A DNA stretch of 8,239 nt. Origin: Mesorhizobium sp. (GTDB lineage: Bacteria; Pseudomonadota; Alphaproteobacteria; Rhizobiales; Rhizobiaceae). The DNA lies in the NCBI GenBank assembly GCA_019509685.1, contig JAEKLU010000214.1, positions 1-8,239 on the forward strand, in the 5' to 3' direction. The notes under the pieces were generated by a model that made no database searches, was not told where the DNA came from, and was given only the letters and a program-made list of their open reading frames with translations. The position numbers and the translations under genes were made by a program. Positions 6,294 to 8,239 of the stretch are shown here, one piece after another. Position 1 is the stretch's first letter; each line of letters opens with the position of its first letter.

Positions 6294-6758
6294 ATGATTG
6301 ACCGTATCATTTCCGAACTCGGCCCCTGGAACTGGATGGTTCTGGGCTTCGTGCTCATTCTGATGGAGATCGTCGCGCCGGGCGTCTTCATGCTGTGGAT
6401 CGGCATTGCCGCGCTCATCGTCGGCGCGGTGTCGCTGGCGATCTGGGACGCCGCTTTCTGGACCTGGCAGGTCCAGGTGCTGGTCTTCCTGGTGCTGTCG
6501 CTGATCTCGGCCTTCGTCGGCAGGAAACTGATGGCCGGCCGCCACGACGACGCCGACCAGCCGCTGCTCAACCGCCGCGGCGCGCAGATGGTCGGCAAGC
6601 TGGCGACGCTTTCAGAGCCGATCAAGAACGGCCGCGGCCGCATCAAGCTTGGCGACACGCTGTGGCGTGTGGCCGGTCCCGACCTGCCCGCAGGCACGCA
6701 AGTGCGCGTCATCAGCGCCGCCGATACCGATTTGGAACTTACGGTAGAAGCGGCCTGA
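6294..6758 (+). CDS. NfeD-like membrane protein (YbbJ type)
   Basis: This short-form NfeD protein is the usual operon partner of a paraslipin. Together they are thought to act in membrane organisation or quality control; the precise biochemical role is unsettled. The 154-residue product (E. coli YbbJ is about 152) has three predicted membrane segments at roughly 12-28, 32-50 and 58-77, including the conserved LILMEIVAPGVFMLW. A soluble C-terminal OB-fold domain covers about 90-154, with GRGRIKLGDTLWRV and a final strand pattern ending DLELTVEAA. No serine-protease (ClpP-like) domain is present, unlike the long NfeD form. The gene follows qmcA after a 110-base gap occupied by a repeat element, and it converges on kdsD with only 24 bases between the stop codons. 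I see no clear terminator in that gap. Confidence 0.9.
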   Translation: MIDRIISELGPWNWMVLGFVLILMEIVAPGVFMLWIGIAALIVGAVSLAIWDAAFWTWQVQVLVFLVLSLISAFVGRKLMAGRHDDADQPLLNRRGAQMVGKLATLSEPIKNGRGRIKLGDTLWRVAGPDLPAGTQVRVISAADTDLELTVEAA

Positions 6759-6782
6759 GGTTGGACTGGTATGCGTTGAGAT

Positions 6783-7784
6783 TCAGGCGGCGCCGATGCG
6801 CAGCAGATCGTGGAGGTGGACCAACCCGACCGGGCGTCCGCTCTCGACCACCATCAGGCTGGTGATGGCCGAGGTGTTGATCGTCTGCAGCGCCGTCGCC
6901 ACCAGCGTCTCGGGCTCGGCCGTCTTCGGCTTCTTCGTCATCACCTGATCGACGCTCATCGACAGAAGATCGCTGCCGATGTGCCGGCGAATGTCGCCGT
7001 CGGTGATGATGCCGACCAGCGCGCCGTCAGCGCCGGTGATCGCCACGCAGCCAAAGCCTTTGCGCGACAGCTCGGCAATCGCTTCCTGCATGCCGGTGCC
7101 GGACGGGACCAGCGGCAGGCGGTCGCCGACATGCATGATCTCGCGCAACTGCATCAGGTTGGCGCCGAGCTGGCCGCCGGGGTGGAAGGTGCGGAAATGG
7201 TCCGGCGTGAAGCCGCGCGCTTCGAGCAGCGCGATCGCCAATGCATCGCCCATGACAAGCTGCAGCAAGGCCGACGTCGTCGGCGCCAGCCCATGCGGAC
7301 AGGCCTCCGGCACGGCCGGCAGCAAAAGCACCACGTCGGCCGCGCGCGCCAGCGCAGAGCTTTCGCCCGAGGTTATGGCGATCAGTGGGATCGAAAAACG
7401 CCTGGAATAGGCGACGATGCCCATCAGTTCCTTGCTTTCGCCCGACCACGACATGGCGATGATGGCATCGTCCCGGCCGATCATGCCGAGATCGCCGTGA
7501 TTGGCTTCCGCCGGATGGACGAAGAAGGCGGGCGTGCCGGTCGAGGCAAGCGTGGCGGCGATCTTGGAGCCGATATGGCCGCTCTTGCCGACGCCGGTGA
7601 CGATGACGCGGCCTTCGATGTTGGAAATGAGCGCGATGGCGCGTGCAAACGGCTCGGCCAGTCCGTTTTCGAGCGCAGCGGCCAAAGCCGCCACACCAGC
7701 CTGTTCCGTCGCCACCGTTCTCAGCGCCGATTCGATCGCAGTCTGACCGTCCGGCTGCTTTCTTTCTGGGGACCCCGCATGCAT
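6783..7784 (-). CDS. kdsD: Arabinose-5-phosphate isomerase (KdsD/KpsF)
   Basis: This enzyme interconverts ribulose-5-phosphate and arabinose-5-phosphate, the first committed step towards Kdo and hence lipid A-core synthesis. It is cytosolic and probably tetrameric. The 333-residue product has an N-terminal SIS domain (about 45-180) with VTGVGKSGHIG and SWSGES. The block FHPGGQLG (200-207) follows the SIS domain. Two CBS domains then cover about 214-270 and 277-331. Residues K67, E119, E160 and H201 match the E. coli KdsD catalytic set K59, E111, E152 and H193 at a constant offset of eight. H96 matches the His88 position. The ATG at 7784 gives the family N-terminus, but no good ribosome binding site precedes it. 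The gene stands alone here: the lptC-lptA-lptB-rpoN cluster that often accompanies it in Proteobacteria is absent downstream, where nfeD converges on it. It is divergent from the gene at 7945. Confidence 0.96.
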   Translation of the reverse strand: MHAGSPERKQPDGQTAIESALRTVATEQAGVAALAAALENGLAEPFARAIALISNIEGRVIVTGVGKSGHIGSKIAATLASTGTPAFFVHPAEANHGDLGMIGRDDAIIAMSWSGESKELMGIVAYSRRFSIPLIAITSGESSALARAADVVLLLPAVPEACPHGLAPTTSALLQLVMGDALAIALLEARGFTPDHFRTFHPGGQLGANLMQLREIMHVGDRLPLVPSGTGMQEAIAELSRKGFGCVAITGADGALVGIITDGDIRRHIGSDLLSMSVDQVMTKKPKTAEPETLVATALQTINTSAITSLMVVESGRPVGLVHLHDLLRIGAA

Positions 7785-7944
7785 GCCGCAAGCGATTAGC
7801 GCTTTGGCGCGTCCCTGTCCAACAGAATTGCCGCGAGGCGCGTTTCAGGAGCCTCGTAAAGCGGCTCTCTCAACCCTCCGTTAACCATCCGCATTTACGG
7901 TTCGGTAAGGATGGCGCGCCTGCGCCGCGCAAGCAGTGGTGACG
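7785..7944. promoter_or_regulatory. Divergent intergenic region, kdsD and exported-protein gene
   Basis: These 160 bases separate two divergently oriented start codons and must hold promoters for both. A small hairpin CGAGGC (7834-7839) with GCCTCG (7851-7856) is visible. The stretch around 7880-7910 is less GC-rich and holds GTTAACC and TTTACGG. I could not assign a convincing -35/-10 pair on either strand, and neither start codon has a strong ribosome binding site. Confidence 0.4.
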
Positions 7945-8239
7945 ATGTCCGGGGGCCAGCCTGAAACGAAATTCGGTCGAAAGGGCATTGCCGTCGCGGC
8001 ACTGCTGCTGACAGCAAGCGCGCTTGCCTTGCTGCGGCCGGCGCCGGCCTTCTCCCAGGAGACCGAGCTGCGCGGCGAAGTCTCCGAATCGGCCATCCTT
8101 GCCGACCAGCAGCGCAAAGCCAGGCAGATGCGGGCGCAAGGTGCGCAGAACCAGACGCCGCCACCGGCGAGCCCGGCTCTGGACGCGCCGGCAGCCACCT
8201 ATCAGACGGCAAGTCCGGGCGCCGTTCCGGATGATGACC
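7945..8239 (+). CDS. Exported protein, N-terminal part (possible outer-membrane beta-barrel protein)
   Basis: The reading frame is open from the ATG at 7945 to the window edge (98 codons), so this is the 5' part of a longer gene. The N-terminus has Lys/Arg residues (K9, R12, K13) before a hydrophobic core (15-30) and an APAFS-QE sequence consistent with signal peptidase cleavage after residue 37. The segment after it contains TELRGEVSESAILADQQRK, followed by a Gln/Ala/Pro-rich, probably disordered stretch with SPGAVPDDD. This wording reminds me of the N-terminal linker of rhizobial outer-membrane beta-barrel proteins of the BBP2_2 type, but the diagnostic domain would lie beyond the window, so that is a guess. 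A GTG at 7939 is an alternative start in the same frame. No clear ribosome binding site is visible. Export is well supported; the function is not. Confidence 0.7.
   Translation, partial: MSGGQPETKFGRKGIAVAALLLTASALALLRPAPAFSQETELRGEVSESAILADQQRKARQMRAQGAQNQTPPPASPALDAPAATYQTASPGAVPDDD

Noticed and set aside
6810..7799. A 329-codon plus-strand open frame opposite kdsD
   Set aside because: It is the shadow of kdsD in a high-GC genome. The composition is rich in Arg, Asp and Ala with no recognisable motif, whereas the minus strand has a complete catalytic set.
7881..7895. TTAA followed by seven bases and CATT as a CtrA-type site
   Set aside because: Only the first half matches the TTAA-N7-TTAA consensus, and half-sites are common in alphaproteobacterial intergenic DNA.
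7643..7942. A 99-codon plus-strand open frame across the kdsD start and the intergenic region
   Set aside because: It lies mostly antisense to the certain kdsD gene, has no ribosome binding site and no family resemblance.
7911..7976. A short ATG frame starting MARLRRASSGDD upstream of the exported-protein gene, as a possible leader peptide
   Set aside because: It overlaps the real start in another frame, and the only purine-rich stretch (TAAGG) is too close to its ATG. There is nothing to support translation.

Overview
The window looks like ordinary chromosomal DNA of a rhizobial alphaproteobacterium. Mesorhizobium or a close relative in the Phyllobacteriaceae/Brucella group fits best. The grounds are high GC with strong GC3 bias, a rhizobial-type homospermidine synthase, a Brucella Omp10-like lipoprotein near ferrochelatase, and two intergenic double-palindrome repeats resembling the RIME-type mosaic elements of rhizobia. 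I see no mobile element, phage gene, CRISPR array, tRNA or rRNA. No stretch of more than 300 bases lacks a gene.

Layout, left to right. Homospermidine synthase (6-1451, +) makes the polyamine homospermidine. It is followed by a perfect hairpin without a T-tract and by a RIME-like repeat (1519-1621). An Omp10-like outer-membrane lipoprotein follows (1641 onward, +). Its 3' end appears frameshifted by one extra C, so the open frame reads through a clear intrinsic terminator (2043-2072). Next is a periplasmic 5'-nucleotidase/metallophosphatase with a C-terminal LysM domain (2208-3903, +). It is broken: a frame change and an apparent loss of roughly 60-70 residues lie near 3040-3060, between the metallophosphatase and nucleotidase C-terminal domains. 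A second strong terminator (3925-3955) closes that unit. Ferrochelatase hemH (4051-5115, +) follows. Then come a paraslipin/QmcA-type SPFH membrane protein (5233-6183, +) and its usual partner, an NfeD-like membrane protein (6294-6758, +); a second RIME-like repeat sits between the two. On the minus strand, converging with nfeD, is arabinose-5-phosphate isomerase kdsD (6783-7784) for Kdo/LPS synthesis. Divergent from kdsD, a secreted or outer-membrane protein starts at 7945 and runs off the window.

The common theme is the cell envelope: lipoprotein, periplasmic nucleotidase, SPFH/NfeD membrane quality control, Kdo synthesis and an exported protein, with polyamine and haem metabolism alongside. 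The genes do not form one pathway. The only clear functional pair is qmcA-nfeD. I found no convincing new biological system. The observations most worth checking are the two nearby gene lesions (real decay or sequence error), a candidate Pho box in front of the nucleotidase, and a repeat element inside the qmcA-nfeD operon.
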